Shown here: piece by piece, positions 33,755-43,059 of the stretch
Layout of the letters: each line of letters starts with the position of its first letter
How positions within the stretch are numbered: the first letter of the stretch is position 1
Origin: Pyxidicoccus caerfyrddinensis
GTDB lineage: Bacteria > Myxococcota > Myxococcia > Myxococcales > Myxococcaceae
Direction: 5' to 3'
Assembly (NCBI RefSeq): GCF_010894405.1
Contig: NZ_JAAIYA010000017.1
Span: forward strand, 1-64,000
Length of the DNA: 64,000 bases
Notes under the pieces: generated by a model
Told to the model about the DNA's origin: nothing
Databases searched by the model: none
The model's input: the letters and a program-made list of their open reading frames with translations, nothing else
Position numbers and translations under genes: made by a program

Positions 33755-36700
33755 TCAGGCGTGGGCCACCGGCTCCGGAGCCTCCCCCGGAGCCGGGCGT
33801 ACATCAGGAGGCCCCGTCCTGGGCAGCTCCACGGTGAAGCGCGAGCCCTGCCCCTCCGTGCTCTCCACCGACACCCGCCCGCCCAGCGCGGAGACAATCT
33901 CCCGCACGATGAAGAGGCCCAGGCCCAGGCCTCCGTACTCCCGCGACGAGACGGCCCGCTCGAAGCGACCGAAGATGAAGGGCAGCCGCGCCGGAGGGAT
34001 GCCGATGCCCTGGTCCACCACGTCCAGCCTGGCGTGGGCGTCCACCTCCTCCAGCCGCACCTCGATGGGCCGGCCGGCGCCGAACTTGAGCGCGTTGGAC
34101 AGGAGGTTCGTCACCACCTGCTCCAGCCGGACGCGGTCCCAACGTCCCGCGCAGCAGGCGTCCACGTGGAGGTTCAGGGGACTCTGGGCCCGCGTGAAGG
34201 CATCCTTCATTCCCTCCACCACGTCCTGTACGACGGCGGCGAGGTCCACCGGCTCCAGGTGCAGATGCAGGCGGCCCGTTTCGATGCGGGACACGTCCAG
34301 CAGCTCGTCGACGAGGTGGGCCAGCCGACGCGTCTGCGCCTGCGTGGTCCTCGCGGTGCGCAGCACCGTCTCCGGTGACGGCGCCGCCCCACCCCGCGCC
34401 AGCCCCTGCACGGAGAGCTGGAGCGCGGTGATGGGCGTGTAGAGCTCGTGCGCGGCGATGGAGAGGAACTCGTCGCGCAGGTGGATGGCCTGCTGGGACT
34501 CGCGGTACAGCCGCGCGTTGTCCAGGGAGATGGCGGCCCGGCGCGCCAGGTCCTGCGCCAGCGCCAGGTCCGAGCAATTGTAGCGCCGCCCCGGACTGGC
34601 ACAGACGAAGGTGATGGCCCCCAGCGTCCGCCCTCGGGCGAGGAGCGGCACCGCCATCAACGTCCGGGCTCGAAGGGAGCGGATGAGCCGGGCGTGCCGC
34701 GCGTCCCGGCACAGCGGCGCGAGGATGGTGTCGGTCAGCTCCGGCAGCAGCAGCGGCTGCTTCGTCTTCATCACCCACACGGACGGCTGGGGTGAATTCC
34801 AGTCGGGCGGGTAGTCCCGCTGCAGCTCCCGGGACACCGACTCCAGCGTCGGGTCCGAGTGCGTCGTGACGACGCGCCGCAGGCTTCCGTCCTCGTCCAC
34901 CACGTCGATGGCGCAGCCGTCCCCCAGGACGGGCGACGCGAGGCGGGCCACGCGCATCAGCGTCGCCTCGAAGTCCAGCGATTCGGCGAGCACCATGCTG
35001 CACTCCGCCAGGAAGCGGACCGACGCCTCCGCCCGCTTCCGCTCCTCGAAGAGGAAGCTGTTCTCCAGGGAGATGGCCATCTGAGAGGACAGCAACTGAA
35101 GCACCTGCACGCGGTCCGGCTTGAAGGCATGTGTGGCCAGGTTGTTCTCCAGGTACAGCACCCCCACCGTCCTCGCATGCCGGCGGATGGGCACCGCCAG
35201 CGCCGACTTCACCCGCTCGCGCGCCACGTAGGCGTCCGACACGAAGCGCCCCTGGTGCGCCGCGTCCCCGAGGACGACCAGGTCCCCCGTGCGGTACGCG
35301 TGGCGAATGAGCGAGCCCGGCACCTGGCGCGCCTCCGCGAGCGGCTCGCGGACCAGCTCCACCGGCTCCGACACCATCCCCACCGCGTGCAACACGAGCG
35401 CCCCCTGGGACTCCAGCACCAGCGCGCCCCGCTGCGCGCCCGCCGCCTCCAGGCACACTGCCATCAGCTTCTCCAGCAGCCGCTCCAGCGCCATCTCTCC
35501 CGACAGCATCTGCGCTGCCTTCATGATGCTCAGCAGGTCCAGCGCCGCCCCGCGCGGCTCTTCGCCCGTCGGCGTCACCGGCCGCTCCCAGGAGCCCGCC
35601 TCCGGAGCCTGGACGTCCGGGAACTCCTCCTGAAGCATGGCCACCACGTCCTTCGCGCCCCAGCGGGCGAAGCCCTCCCGCGCGGCGCGCAGGTAGAGCG
35701 CGGCCACCCTGCGGCGGCCCAGCGAATGGTAGAGGCGGCCGGCCAGCGCGTTGGCGAGCGCCTCGTCCTGCGGGAAGCCCTCCTCGCGCGCCAGGTCGAT
35801 GGCCTCGTCGTAGAGCGTCATCGCCTCGTTGTGGCGCACCTTCACCCGCGCCAGCTCCGCGGACACCAGGAGGTGGCGGTGGCGGAAGTTGCCCGGGTTG
35901 GACTCCGCCCACGCGCCGAGCCTCCGGTGGTGGTGCTCCAGCCGCTCGACGAGCGACTCGCGCTCCGCGGCGGGGGCGTCCTCCTCGCTCGCCGCCAGCG
36001 TCAGCGCCGCGTAGAAGGCGTGCTCGGTGGCGGTGAAGAGCCAGCGCACGAAGGGCAGGTGCGCCTCCGCCACCCGCGCCCACTCCCGCGCCCCCGCCAG
36101 GTCCCCCACCAGGTACGACGTCTGGAGGCGGAGGACCTCGTACTGGCAGAGGATGGTGGGGTCCCTCCGCGCGGAGTCCTCGAAGGCCCGCGCGTCGAAG
36201 CCGTCGTCGTCGAAGCCCGCGCGCTCGCGCGTCCTCCCCTGAAGGCACCGCACCGCCTGGCGTATCGCGAGGTGCACGTCGGCCATGGCGTGCTGCCCGC
36301 TCTTCCGGTCGAAGGCCAGGCCGGACTCCACCTCCGTCCGCACGCGGCCCAGCTCCGTGCCCATGCGCAGCCGCGTGAAGGCCGTGCTCGCCAGGAGGTA
36401 GGCGACGAACTGCGGCTCCCCGCTCTCCAGCCCGGCGTCGATGCCCCGGCGCAACAGTGGCAGGGCGGAGCGGAGCGGCTCGCGCCAGTGGTGCATGTAG
36501 AACAGGAACGCGGAGAGGACCCGGCACTCCTCGCGCGGATTCGCCGAGCGCCGGCTCAGCTCCACCCCCAGCCGGCTGAACGGGTGGCCCGACGCGAAGT
36601 CGCCCCGCACTTCTCCGAAGATGATGCCGAAGCACACGTAGGCATAGGCCGAGTACACCGAGTTGCCATGCTCCAGCGAGAGGTTGAGCATGCGCGTGTA

Positions 36701-39484
36701 GATGAAGGAGAACAGCGGTGGGTCGGAGAACCACGCCGCCACCCCCGCGTGCATCAGCAATCGCATGCACGCCAGCGGCGCCGGGTCCGTCATGGGCGGC
36801 GCCGCGAGCAGCTCCCCATCCGAGCGGCCCCGCCGGAACTCCTCCATCTTCGCGAACTCCGCCCGGAAGGCCTCTGTGGCGTCGCCCTCCGGCAGCGCCA
36901 CTCCGAGCAGCCGCAGGCCCTCCCTCCCCCAGTGGAGGGCCTCCGCGTGCGCGCGCCGCAGCGTGCACGCGCTCATCCTCAGCCCGAAGAGGTCCGCCTT
37001 CTCCACGGGCGTCGCCGCGTGCGCCATCGCCGTCTCGAGGAGGGACTCGGCCAGGGCGCCGTCCCCCGTGAGCTGTGCGCACTCCGCCGCGTCCCGGTGC
37101 AGGTGGAACATCCGCTCACGCTGGGAGTGCCAGGCCTCCGGCGTCAGCAACTCCCGCGCGCGCAGGAAGTATGCGAGCGCGGCGTCGAAGGCCGACGCGT
37201 CCCGGGACTTGCGGCCCGCGCGCAGGTTGAGGCCAGCGAGCCAGTGACGCTCCGCCTCCGCGTCCCCGCGCTCCGCGCCCTGGTTGAGGTGGTCCACCAC
37301 CTCGAACAGCCGCTGCTCCTCTTCGGGCTCGGAGGCCTCCGCCCAGAGCTGCAGCCCGATGTCCCGGTGCAACCGCCGGCGCTCGTCCTCCGCCAGCAGT
37401 GAGTACGCGGCCTGCTGGATGCGGCCATGCACGAAGCGGTAGGCGGCGTGCAGGGACGCCTGCGGGCCGGCGGCGTCTTCATGCGTGGGGTGGAAGTGGG
37501 GGACCTCACCCACCGGGACGAGAAGCCCCTCACGAATGGCGCTCCAGAGGTCCGAGGCCGTGTCCTCGACGGGCGCACCCACCACCGCGGCGAGCAGCCA
37601 CAGGTCCACCGGGCCCCGCATGCAGGCCGCCGCCTTCAGCAGGCGCTGGGTACGCTCCGGGAGGCGGAAGATGGCGGCCAGCATCAGCTCCAGCACGTTC
37701 TCCGTGACTTCCGCCTGCTCGATGCGGTCCAGGTCCCACTCCCACGTGCCCCGCTCCACGTCGAAGGCCAGCAGCCCCGTGCGGTGCAGGTGCCGGAGGA
37801 AGGAATGGACGAAGAAGGGGTTGCCCGCGGTCTTCTCCAGCACGCACCTGGCCAGGGGGCTCGCGCGCTCAGGGCCGCAGCGGAGCGTGTCGCCGCAGAG
37901 CGACTCCAGCGCGGACAGGTCCAGCGGCCCCAGCTCCAGTGACTGAAAGTGCACGCCCGCCGCCTGGAGGGACTCCAGCGTGCGCGCGAGGGGATGGGCG
38001 GGGTCCGCCTCCTCGGGGCGGTACGCACCCAGCAACAGCAGGTGGTGCAGGTCCGGGTCCAGCACGACGCGTTCGAGCAGCGCGAGCGAGGCCGCGTCCG
38101 CCCACTGGAGGTCATCCAGCCACAGCACGAGCGGGCGCTCCCGCGTGGCGAGGGCGTGGAGGAAGGACTGGAAGACGAGGTGGAAGCGGCTCTCCGCCTC
38201 CTTCGGCCCGAGCGCGACCACCGGGGGCTGCTCGCCGGTGAGCGCCTCCAGTCCGGGGAGCAGCGCGGTGAGGACGCGTCCTCGCGTGCCCAGCGCCTGC
38301 TGGACGCGACCGCGCAATGCGGAGACGTCCTGTGGCGCTTCCTCCTGGAGCCCGGCGACGAGGCCCCGGAAGGCCTCCACCCAGGGCGCATAGGGCACAT
38401 GGCCCCGGAGCGGAGCGCAGCCGCCGCAGAGGAACCTGCCCCCCCCCTCCACCCGTCCATGCAACGCCCGCGCGAGCGAGGACTTGCCGCTTCCCGCGGG
38501 ACCCTTCACCAGCACCCGCGCGCTTGCGCCCGCGCGGACTCGGGCCAGGGCGGCTTCCATGGCCTCCAGCTCGCGCTCGCGCCCGAAGAGCGTGTCGGGA
38601 ATCACCAGCTCCCGCGCCACGTCGCGCCGCCCCAGCTCGAAGGGGGCGATGGCGCCAGACTCGTGCCACCGCCGCGCGGCCTCGCGAAGGTCCGCCGCCA
38701 GCGTCCGGGCGCTCTGGTAGCGCTCCTCGGGCACCTTCGCGAGCAGCTTCATCACCAGGTCAGAGAGCACTGCCGGGAGCTGGGGCGCCCTTTCGGCCGG
38801 AGGCACGGGCGGCTTCGCGAGGAGCGCGTGGACGAGCTCCCCGGGGTCCGCCGACAGGAAGGGCGCCTCGCCGGTGAGCATCTCGTAGAACGTCGCGCCC
38901 AGCGCGTACAGGTCCGCGCGGTGGTCCACCAGGCGGTTCATCCGTCCCGTCTGCTCGGGAGCGATGTACTGGAGCGTCCCCTCGAGGCCCCCGGGGATGC
39001 CCATCGCCTGGACGAGGCCGGGGACGCGCGTGGACAGGTCGAAGTCGATGAGGACCAGGCGCCGTGCGTCCGGTGCCACGACGAGGTTGGCGGGGTTGAG
39101 GTCGCGATGGATGACGTGCTTGCGGTGCAGCGCGCCGAGCACGTCCGCGATACAGATGGCCAGCTCCAGGAAGGTCTCCACGCTCGGCGGGCCCCGGCGC
39201 AGCCAGTCCTGGAGGGAGCACGGCCCCGCGTCTTCGAGAACGAGCGCCGGGAGCCCCGCCAGGTCCACGAGCCCGAGGGCGCGCGAGACGCCCGGGACAT
39301 CGCGCAGCTCCAGGAGCATCGCGTGCTCGTGGCGGAGCATGTCGGCGCTGGCTTCCGCGAGGGGACCGGGACGTACGGTCTTCACGACATGGGACGCACC
39401 GCTGTCCGTCCGCACGCGGAAGACCTCGTAGCGGGGCCCGCTGTAGACCGAATGGACTTCCTGGTAGCCCGGAAGCTCCAGCAT
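33755..39484 (-). CDS. Trifunctional Ser/Thr kinase, ATPase and histidine kinase
   Basis: A 1909-residue signalling fusion starting at ATG 39484 (MLELPGYQEVHSV), preceded by cgggggagag. Kinase domain 1-270: K35, HRDLNPAN (H126-N132), DFD at ~148-150 where most kinases have DFG. Next an AAA-type ATPase (LFGREREL, GPAGSGKSSL, Walker B LVLWLDDLQWAD), a long TPR-like region, GAF domains, then HisKA with FLSIAAHELYTPITA and HATPase_c with GGLGLGLFIVRE. This matches the trifunctional serine/threonine-protein kinase/ATP-binding/sensor histidine kinase family common in myxobacteria and cyanobacteria. Upstream frame (to 39634) looks non-coding. Output partners are not adjacent. Confidence 0.95.
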   Translation of the reverse strand: MLELPGYQEVHSVYSGPRYEVFRVRTDSGASHVVKTVRPGPLAEASADMLRHEHAMLLELRDVPGVSRALGLVDLAGLPALVLEDAGPCSLQDWLRRGPPSVETFLELAICIADVLGALHRKHVIHRDLNPANLVVAPDARRLVLIDFDLSTRVPGLVQAMGIPGGLEGTLQYIAPEQTGRMNRLVDHRADLYALGATFYEMLTGEAPFLSADPGELVHALLAKPPVPPAERAPQLPAVLSDLVMKLLAKVPEERYQSARTLAADLREAARRWHESGAIAPFELGRRDVARELVIPDTLFGRERELEAMEAALARVRAGASARVLVKGPAGSGKSSLARALHGRVEGGGRFLCGGCAPLRGHVPYAPWVEAFRGLVAGLQEEAPQDVSALRGRVQQALGTRGRVLTALLPGLEALTGEQPPVVALGPKEAESRFHLVFQSFLHALATRERPLVLWLDDLQWADAASLALLERVVLDPDLHHLLLLGAYRPEEADPAHPLARTLESLQAAGVHFQSLELGPLDLSALESLCGDTLRCGPERASPLARCVLEKTAGNPFFVHSFLRHLHRTGLLAFDVERGTWEWDLDRIEQAEVTENVLELMLAAIFRLPERTQRLLKAAACMRGPVDLWLLAAVVGAPVEDTASDLWSAIREGLLVPVGEVPHFHPTHEDAAGPQASLHAAYRFVHGRIQQAAYSLLAEDERRRLHRDIGLQLWAEASEPEEEQRLFEVVDHLNQGAERGDAEAERHWLAGLNLRAGRKSRDASAFDAALAYFLRARELLTPEAWHSQRERMFHLHRDAAECAQLTGDGALAESLLETAMAHAATPVEKADLFGLRMSACTLRRAHAEALHWGREGLRLLGVALPEGDATEAFRAEFAKMEEFRRGRSDGELLAAPPMTDPAPLACMRLLMHAGVAAWFSDPPLFSFIYTRMLNLSLEHGNSVYSAYAYVCFGIIFGEVRGDFASGHPFSRLGVELSRRSANPREECRVLSAFLFYMHHWREPLRSALPLLRRGIDAGLESGEPQFVAYLLASTAFTRLRMGTELGRVRTEVESGLAFDRKSGQHAMADVHLAIRQAVRCLQGRTRERAGFDDDGFDARAFEDSARRDPTILCQYEVLRLQTSYLVGDLAGAREWARVAEAHLPFVRWLFTATEHAFYAALTLAASEEDAPAAERESLVERLEHHHRRLGAWAESNPGNFRHRHLLVSAELARVKVRHNEAMTLYDEAIDLAREEGFPQDEALANALAGRLYHSLGRRRVAALYLRAAREGFARWGAKDVVAMLQEEFPDVQAPEAGSWERPVTPTGEEPRGAALDLLSIMKAAQMLSGEMALERLLEKLMAVCLEAAGAQRGALVLESQGALVLHAVGMVSEPVELVREPLAEARQVPGSLIRHAYRTGDLVVLGDAAHQGRFVSDAYVARERVKSALAVPIRRHARTVGVLYLENNLATHAFKPDRVQVLQLLSSQMAISLENSFLFEERKRAEASVRFLAECSMVLAESLDFEATLMRVARLASPVLGDGCAIDVVDEDGSLRRVVTTHSDPTLESVSRELQRDYPPDWNSPQPSVWVMKTKQPLLLPELTDTILAPLCRDARHARLIRSLRARTLMAVPLLARGRTLGAITFVCASPGRRYNCSDLALAQDLARRAAISLDNARLYRESQQAIHLRDEFLSIAAHELYTPITALQLSVQGLARGGAAPSPETVLRTARTTQAQTRRLAHLVDELLDVSRIETGRLHLHLEPVDLAAVVQDVVEGMKDAFTRAQSPLNLHVDACCAGRWDRVRLEQVVTNLLSNALKFGAGRPIEVRLEEVDAHARLDVVDQGIGIPPARLPFIFGRFERAVSSREYGGLGLGLFIVREIVSALGGRVSVESTEGQGSRFTVELPRTGPPDVRPAPGEAPEPVAHA

Positions 39485-39677
39485 CTCTCCCCCGAGGGCG
39501 GACCCCTTGGGAATCTGGGCACCGGGGAAGCTCGTGGCGCAGGGCTTCGGCGAAGGCGGGAGCGTGCGCTCGATGGGTGGCCTGGGCGCGAGAGGCGGCG
39601 TGGGGGAGAGCGCCCGGAGCCTGGTCCGCCACAACCTTCCTGGGCCACCTGGAAGGACTTCTCGAACGGGATGAAGC

Positions 39678-40082
39678 TCAGCTCATCGAGTCGGCAGGCG
39701 GACAGCGCTCCGGCCGCCGCCGCGTTCGCTTCTCCGCCGCCTCGAAGAGTGCATCCAGGTCCACGTGGTTCACCTTCTTGCTCCACTCTTGCACGTGGAA
39801 TTCGCATTCTCCCACGATGTCGACCGGATACCCCTCGATGAGCTCTGGCGGGTTGGATGTCATGTACTGACGTGCTGCCGCCAGACAGCTTGAACACAAC
39901 AGGTACGACTGGCCAAAGTCGTCAAAAACGTAATCCACATCACACGCTGCGCCTGCACCCATGGCGCTTGCGACATGAGGACAAGAATACACAGACGGTG
40001 CCGCGCCATGAGTCTCACAGTAGAACACGGTAAATCCGGATCTTCGACCAGCGAAAACATAGTGTAGGCGAGCTTTCGCCAC
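39678..40082 (-). CDS. Cysteine-rich small protein, paralogue A
   Basis: Up to 134 residues; the conserved part begins near FYCETHGAAPSVYSCPHV, continues with CDVDYVFDDFGQSYLLCSSC and LAAARQYM, and ends with HVQEWSKKVNHVDLDALFEA then AEKRTRRRPER. It shares this order with the product of 40612-40944, including the near-identical C-terminal 30 residues. Cys and His pairs suggest a small zinc-binding domain. The start is unclear: GTG 40082 gives the longest form, GTG 40028 fits the paralogue's length better. Part of an AT-richer cluster with a SUKH-3-like protein, so possibly an immunity or antitoxin family. No toxin identified. Confidence 0.6.
   Translation of the reverse strand: MAKARLHYVFAGRRSGFTVFYCETHGAAPSVYSCPHVASAMGAGAACDVDYVFDDFGQSYLLCSSCLAAARQYMTSNPPELIEGYPVDIVGECEFHVQEWSKKVNHVDLDALFEAAEKRTRRRPERCPPADSMS
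39703..39798. repeat. Direct repeat copy A (~96 bp, paralogue C-terminus)
   Basis: Region 39703-39798 is a direct repeat of 40613-40708, spaced 910 bp apart, with most bases identical by eye (for example gtccacgtggttcacctt in both). It encodes the shared C-terminal tail of two cysteine-rich paralogues, so it reflects a recent tandem gene duplication; the segment between them is a third, more divergent family member. Confidence 0.75.
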
Positions 40083-40229
40083 TCTGCCATGTGCTTCGGA
40101 GCCTGACCGCCTCCTGCTTGGATTCGCTGGCTGCCTGTTCTCGAATCATGGAACCTTGAAGCCGGCATCTCTTCGGGACCGATCGATGCAGCAGCCCAGC
40201 TCAAGTAGGCCCCATGACCGAGTAGAGTA

Positions 40230-40574
40230 TCAAGCACCGCGCTCTTGCTCGATTTCCAGGCGGTCTTCGCGTGCTCTTCGCACTGCAATACTGAGGTCGC
40301 CCAAGCCGGTAGCCCTGTACCACTCACGCATACACTCAACGCATCTGCCAGTCATGGAGTAGTCCGGCTCAGGCGTTGATTGAGCGCCCCGCCGATACGC
40401 AGAAAGCCACGCTTCGATCGGCTCGACGCAGGCTGGACAGAGATGATGGGGATCTGTCATTCCGTCCACAAACACTCTCGCGGCCAGTGGCAGACCTTCG
40501 TCTATGGCCACTGCAACATGGTCGCAGCAGCGGCTCCCAAAGCCAAGCCCGTGGCGTTCGCACTCGACCATCAT
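40230..40574 (-). CDS. Cysteine-rich small protein, divergent paralogue B
   Basis: A 114-residue protein from ATG 40574 (MMVECERHGLGFGSRCCDHV), preceded by aaggagcgcc. It shares the layout of its two neighbours (a C..HG opening, then CCDHVAVAIDEG, then a LCPACVEPIEAWLSAYRRG pair) but lacks the long KVNHVDL tail and ends with a different acidic sequence (RAREDRLEIEQERGA). CPAC and CVECMREW look like two metal-binding knuckles. Placed between the two closer paralogues in the same orientation, 38 bp after copy C. Family and function unknown. Confidence 0.65.
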   Translation of the reverse strand: MMVECERHGLGFGSRCCDHVAVAIDEGLPLAARVFVDGMTDPHHLCPACVEPIEAWLSAYRRGAQSTPEPDYSMTGRCVECMREWYRATGLGDLSIAVRRAREDRLEIEQERGA

Positions 40575-40611
40575 GGCGCTCCTTTCAGAGGAATGCCGAA
40601 TCGGAAGGATG

Positions 40612-40944
40612 TCAGCGTTCCGGACGCCGTCGCGTTCGCTTCTCCGCTGCCTCGAGGAGCGCATTCAGGTCCACGTGGTTCACCTTCTCGCTCCACTCTT
40701 GGAGATGGTCGATGCATCCCCCCTTGAGGCCTATCGGATAGTTCTCGATGGATTCGGACTGATTTGCCCTGACGTACTCACGCGCCACCGCCAGACAAGT
40801 CGAGCACAACAGGCAGGCGTCGCCCAAGTCATCGAAAACGAAATCCATCTCGCACGCAACGCCCTCCTTCAGGCCAATTGAGACATGGGGACAGTAAAAC
40901 GCGGCCTCCACCAATCCATGGGCTGGACAGTCAACCATGGGCAT
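40612..40944 (-). CDS. Cysteine-rich small protein, paralogue C
   Basis: A 110-residue protein from ATG 40944 (MPMVDCPAHGLVEAAFYCPH); ggag lies seven bases upstream. Cysteines at about 6, 18, 31, 45, 48 and 51 with C..HG, YCPHV and LLCSTCLAV form a probable zinc site. The tail is HLQEWSEKVNHVDLNALLEA then AEKRTRRRPER, as in copy A. It ends 38 bp before copy B, forming a tandem array with the zinc-ribbon gene upstream (38 bp). A duplicated array next to an immunity-like gene suggests immunity proteins, but this is inference. Confidence 0.7.
   Translation of the reverse strand: MPMVDCPAHGLVEAAFYCPHVSIGLKEGVACEMDFVFDDLGDACLLCSTCLAVAREYVRANQSESIENYPIGLKGGCIDHLQEWSEKVNHVDLNALLEAAEKRTRRRPER
40613..40708. 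repeat. Direct repeat copy B (~96 bp, paralogue C-terminus)
   Basis: Partner of the repeat at 39703-39798, in the same orientation. Gene duplication is the simplest explanation; no flanking signs of transposition were seen. Confidence 0.75.
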
Positions 40945-40981
40945 GAGTCACTCCGGGTCTCCGAACGAAGTGCGGGGCGGA

Positions 40982-41686
40982 TCAATCATGACCGGAGTCC
41001 AGTCGAATCCGCTGGCCACAGGTGACGTGGCGCGAGCCATCCCATCGAGCTGAATCAGTCAGGCTGAATGCCTTGCCACAGGAGGGGCAGACGACGAAAC
41101 GGTCTGGCCGAACCGTCGCTGTCATCTCGGGGTGCTCCCGCATGGACGACAGGCGAGGTTCCCGCGTCTGTGACGTGGGACGCCCCTCGAAGATACGAAA
41201 GTCGGGCTGATGGACTCCTGGACGATTCACCCGCAGGTAGAATCCGGACGTGACGCCGTCCTCGTCAACCGAGTCAAGCAGTTGAAGCATCACTTGAACT
41301 CCGCGAACCATCCAGCATTGCCGCTTTGAGTCGGTGATGGGTCCAAAGCCGAAGCGCTGCGCGAGTGCACGTACACACGGCCGGACATCGACGTCGTCCG
41401 TGTCGGAGCTCTCGCTGAGGACGACGTACTGCACCCTCTCCTGGCTGAAGAAGAAATAGCCCTTCACCTTGATGACATCGAGCCCCTCGACGAACTCCGG
41501 AACGATGAGAGGAGCTCCAACCCCTGGCATGGCCCGGACATACGCCTCAGGGTAGAGCATTCGGATGCTCGTCGGGTCGTCGTCCCACCGTGCTGTGCCG
41601 AGTCCCTCATTCAAGTCGTCCGTCACTGTCCGGTTGGACACCATCCCTCCCAATGTTCTCGCGTCACAGAACAGCACGTCCTCCAA
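40982..41686 (-). CDS. Zinc-ribbon-ended protein of unknown family
   Basis: A protein of up to 234 residues, with N-terminal part unknown (GTARWDDDPTSIRMLYPE and so on) and a C-terminal ribbon-like motif FVVCPSCGKAFSLTDSARWD then HVTCGQRIRL: CPSC and a later single C make an incomplete zinc site. The start is uncertain: TTG 41686 (LEDVLFC) gives the longest form and ATG 41644 is an alternative. It is in the same frame as, and directly after, the stop of the SUKH-3-like gene (TGA at 41699), so a readthrough product would be a fusion. Not recognised as toxin or immunity. Confidence 0.6.
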   Translation of the reverse strand: MEDVLFCDARTLGGMVSNRTVTDDLNEGLGTARWDDDPTSIRMLYPEAYVRAMPGVGAPLIVPEFVEGLDVIKVKGYFFFSQERVQYVVLSESSDTDDVDVRPCVRALAQRFGFGPITDSKRQCWMVRGVQVMLQLLDSVDEDGVTSGFYLRVNRPGVHQPDFRIFEGRPTSQTREPRLSSMREHPEMTATVRPDRFVVCPSCGKAFSLTDSARWDGSRHVTCGQRIRLDSGHD

Positions 41687-41698
41687 GGCGCGGCACTC

Positions 41699-42181
41699 TC
41701 AATATCCGTCGGGGACGTCGTCCCGCCCAAGCATGCGCATGTCTGCCTCTGGATTTTCGTCCGTGAGAGCAAACAGGAGCGCATGATTCGCGTCAGCAAA
41801 GACACACATCACGGTCCAGCCATTGTGGAGCGCGACCCACCGGCCGTCCTCGGCAACCAGATAGATCATCCCGGCCCCCTCGCCCACCGGACACAACCGC
41901 GAAGGCAGGAGCGCTCGTAGGTACAGCAACTCGTCCCGCTCGAACGCCGCCGCGACCTGGGCGCCATCCATCCGCACCGTCCGGCCCGCGTCATCCTCGA
42001 GCGTCAGTCCCTGGAAGGCCTCGAGAACGCGCGCCGCCTCTGGATGCACGGGGTGGCCCGCGGACTCGAGGCGGGCCCGAACATCCCGGATGTCAACGCG
42101 ACGCGCAGAGGACCCACCTGCCTGCGCCAGGCGCGAAACAACCTTCGGAGAAAATTCCAGGCCCGGCCCCGTCATCACCAT
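41699..42181 (-). CDS. SUKH-3-like immunity protein
   Basis: A 160-residue protein from ATG 42181, preceded by gagcttccagaggg. It begins MVMTGPGLEFSPKVVSRLAQ, then AGGSSARRVDIRDVRARLES and LEAFQGLTLEDDAGR, and ends with VAEDGRWVALHNGWTVMCVF. This pattern (F...V...L..AGW...R.VD, then L..FGGL, then a closing sheet with W) fits SUKH-3-type immunity proteins of polymorphic toxin systems. No cognate toxin is in the window, so it may be an orphan or protect against a toxin delivered by kin. It is divergent from the injection-system operon, with 284 bp between. Confidence 0.65.
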   Translation of the reverse strand: MVMTGPGLEFSPKVVSRLAQAGGSSARRVDIRDVRARLESAGHPVHPEAARVLEAFQGLTLEDDAGRTVRMDGAQVAAAFERDELLYLRALLPSRLCPVGEGAGMIYLVAEDGRWVALHNGWTVMCVFADANHALLFALTDENPEADMRMLGRDDVPDGY

Positions 42182-42465
42182 CCCTCTGGAAGCTCCAGAT
42201 AGTCCCAGGACCGCGCACAAGTGGGTGGAGCTTTTTGTCCACCCTCCTTCCGCTGTGATCTCCCGGGGTTGCTCGCGGGGGTGGATGTTTCCCTCCCGCT
42301 CCCTCCGCTGACAGCCCCCGGCCGCTCCCTTCAAGTGTGCGGGATCACTCCGATCCGCACGTCCGGATGCGTGGGCACGCCCGTTGCTGTCCGCACTCCG
42401 ACGATTCCACCGCACCCAGGGGTGTGGGTGGACAGGGGGCTCGGCCTGGCCCGGGGGAGCGGCTG
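42182..42465. promoter_or_regulatory. Divergent intergenic region with two hairpins
   Basis: This gap between the SUKH-3-like gene and the injection-system operon must hold both promoters. Two perfect inverted repeats stand out: tctgga-agc-tccaga at 42185-42199 and gggtgga / tccaccc at 42223-42244 with an 8-nt loop holding a run of five T. The second could be an operator or an attenuating hairpin. I cannot place core promoters. The first gene of the operon begins with a TTG after cccgggggagcgg. Confidence 0.4.
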
Positions 42466-43059
42466 TTGGCGACGTACGCGGCGATTTCGGCGGTGGGACA
42501 GGGGGTGCTCGCCCTGCTGGAGCAGTCCTGCCCCAAGCCGGAGTTCGAGGGCGCCAAGTTCCGCCTCTACCAGGCCTCCGACTTCAAGGCCCCCATGGAC
42601 GAGGGCGTCTCCCTCTTCCTCTACCGCGTCATGCCCAGCACCGTCCGCCGCAACCTCCCCGGCCGCGTGGACTCTCAGGGCCGCCGCACCCGCCGGCCCC
42701 TGCCGCTGGACCTCTATTACCTCCTCACGCCGTGGGCGAAGACGGCCGTGAAGCAGCACCGGCTCCTCGGCTGGGCCATGCGCCAGCTCGAGGACACGCC
42801 CACCCTCACCGCCAGCTTCCTCAACCACTACGGCACGCCCGAGACGGACACCTTCCTCCCCGAGGAGACGGTGACGCTCGTCTTCGACCCGCTGTCCATC
42901 CAGGACATGCTCAACATCTGGAAGCCGGGCGAGCCCAACATCCAGGTCTCCGCCACGTACATCGCTCGCATGGTGGGAATCGAATCCGCCATCGCCGACG
43001 AAGAGGCCGGCCCCGTGCAGACGCGTGTCCTCGCGCCGGGGAGGTTGACCGAGCCATGA
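42466..43059 (+). CDS. eCIS DUF4255 protein (tail-terminator/cap type)
   Basis: Likely first gene of the contractile injection operon. From TTG 42466 (gggggagcgg just upstream) the product is 197 residues beginning MATYAAISAVGQGVLALLEQ, with FRLYQASDFKAPMDEGVSLF and a strand-rich middle including LDLYYLLTPWAKTA, then LLGWAMRQLEDTPTL. These features match DUF4255 (Pvc16/Afp16-type) proteins, which cap the sheath-tube end. The TTG start is preferred because upstream codons do not fit the family. The stop overlaps the next start (ATGA). Confidence 0.85.
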   Translation: MATYAAISAVGQGVLALLEQSCPKPEFEGAKFRLYQASDFKAPMDEGVSLFLYRVMPSTVRRNLPGRVDSQGRRTRRPLPLDLYYLLTPWAKTAVKQHRLLGWAMRQLEDTPTLTASFLNHYGTPETDTFLPEETVTLVFDPLSIQDMLNIWKPGEPNIQVSATYIARMVGIESAIADEEAGPVQTRVLAPGRLTEP

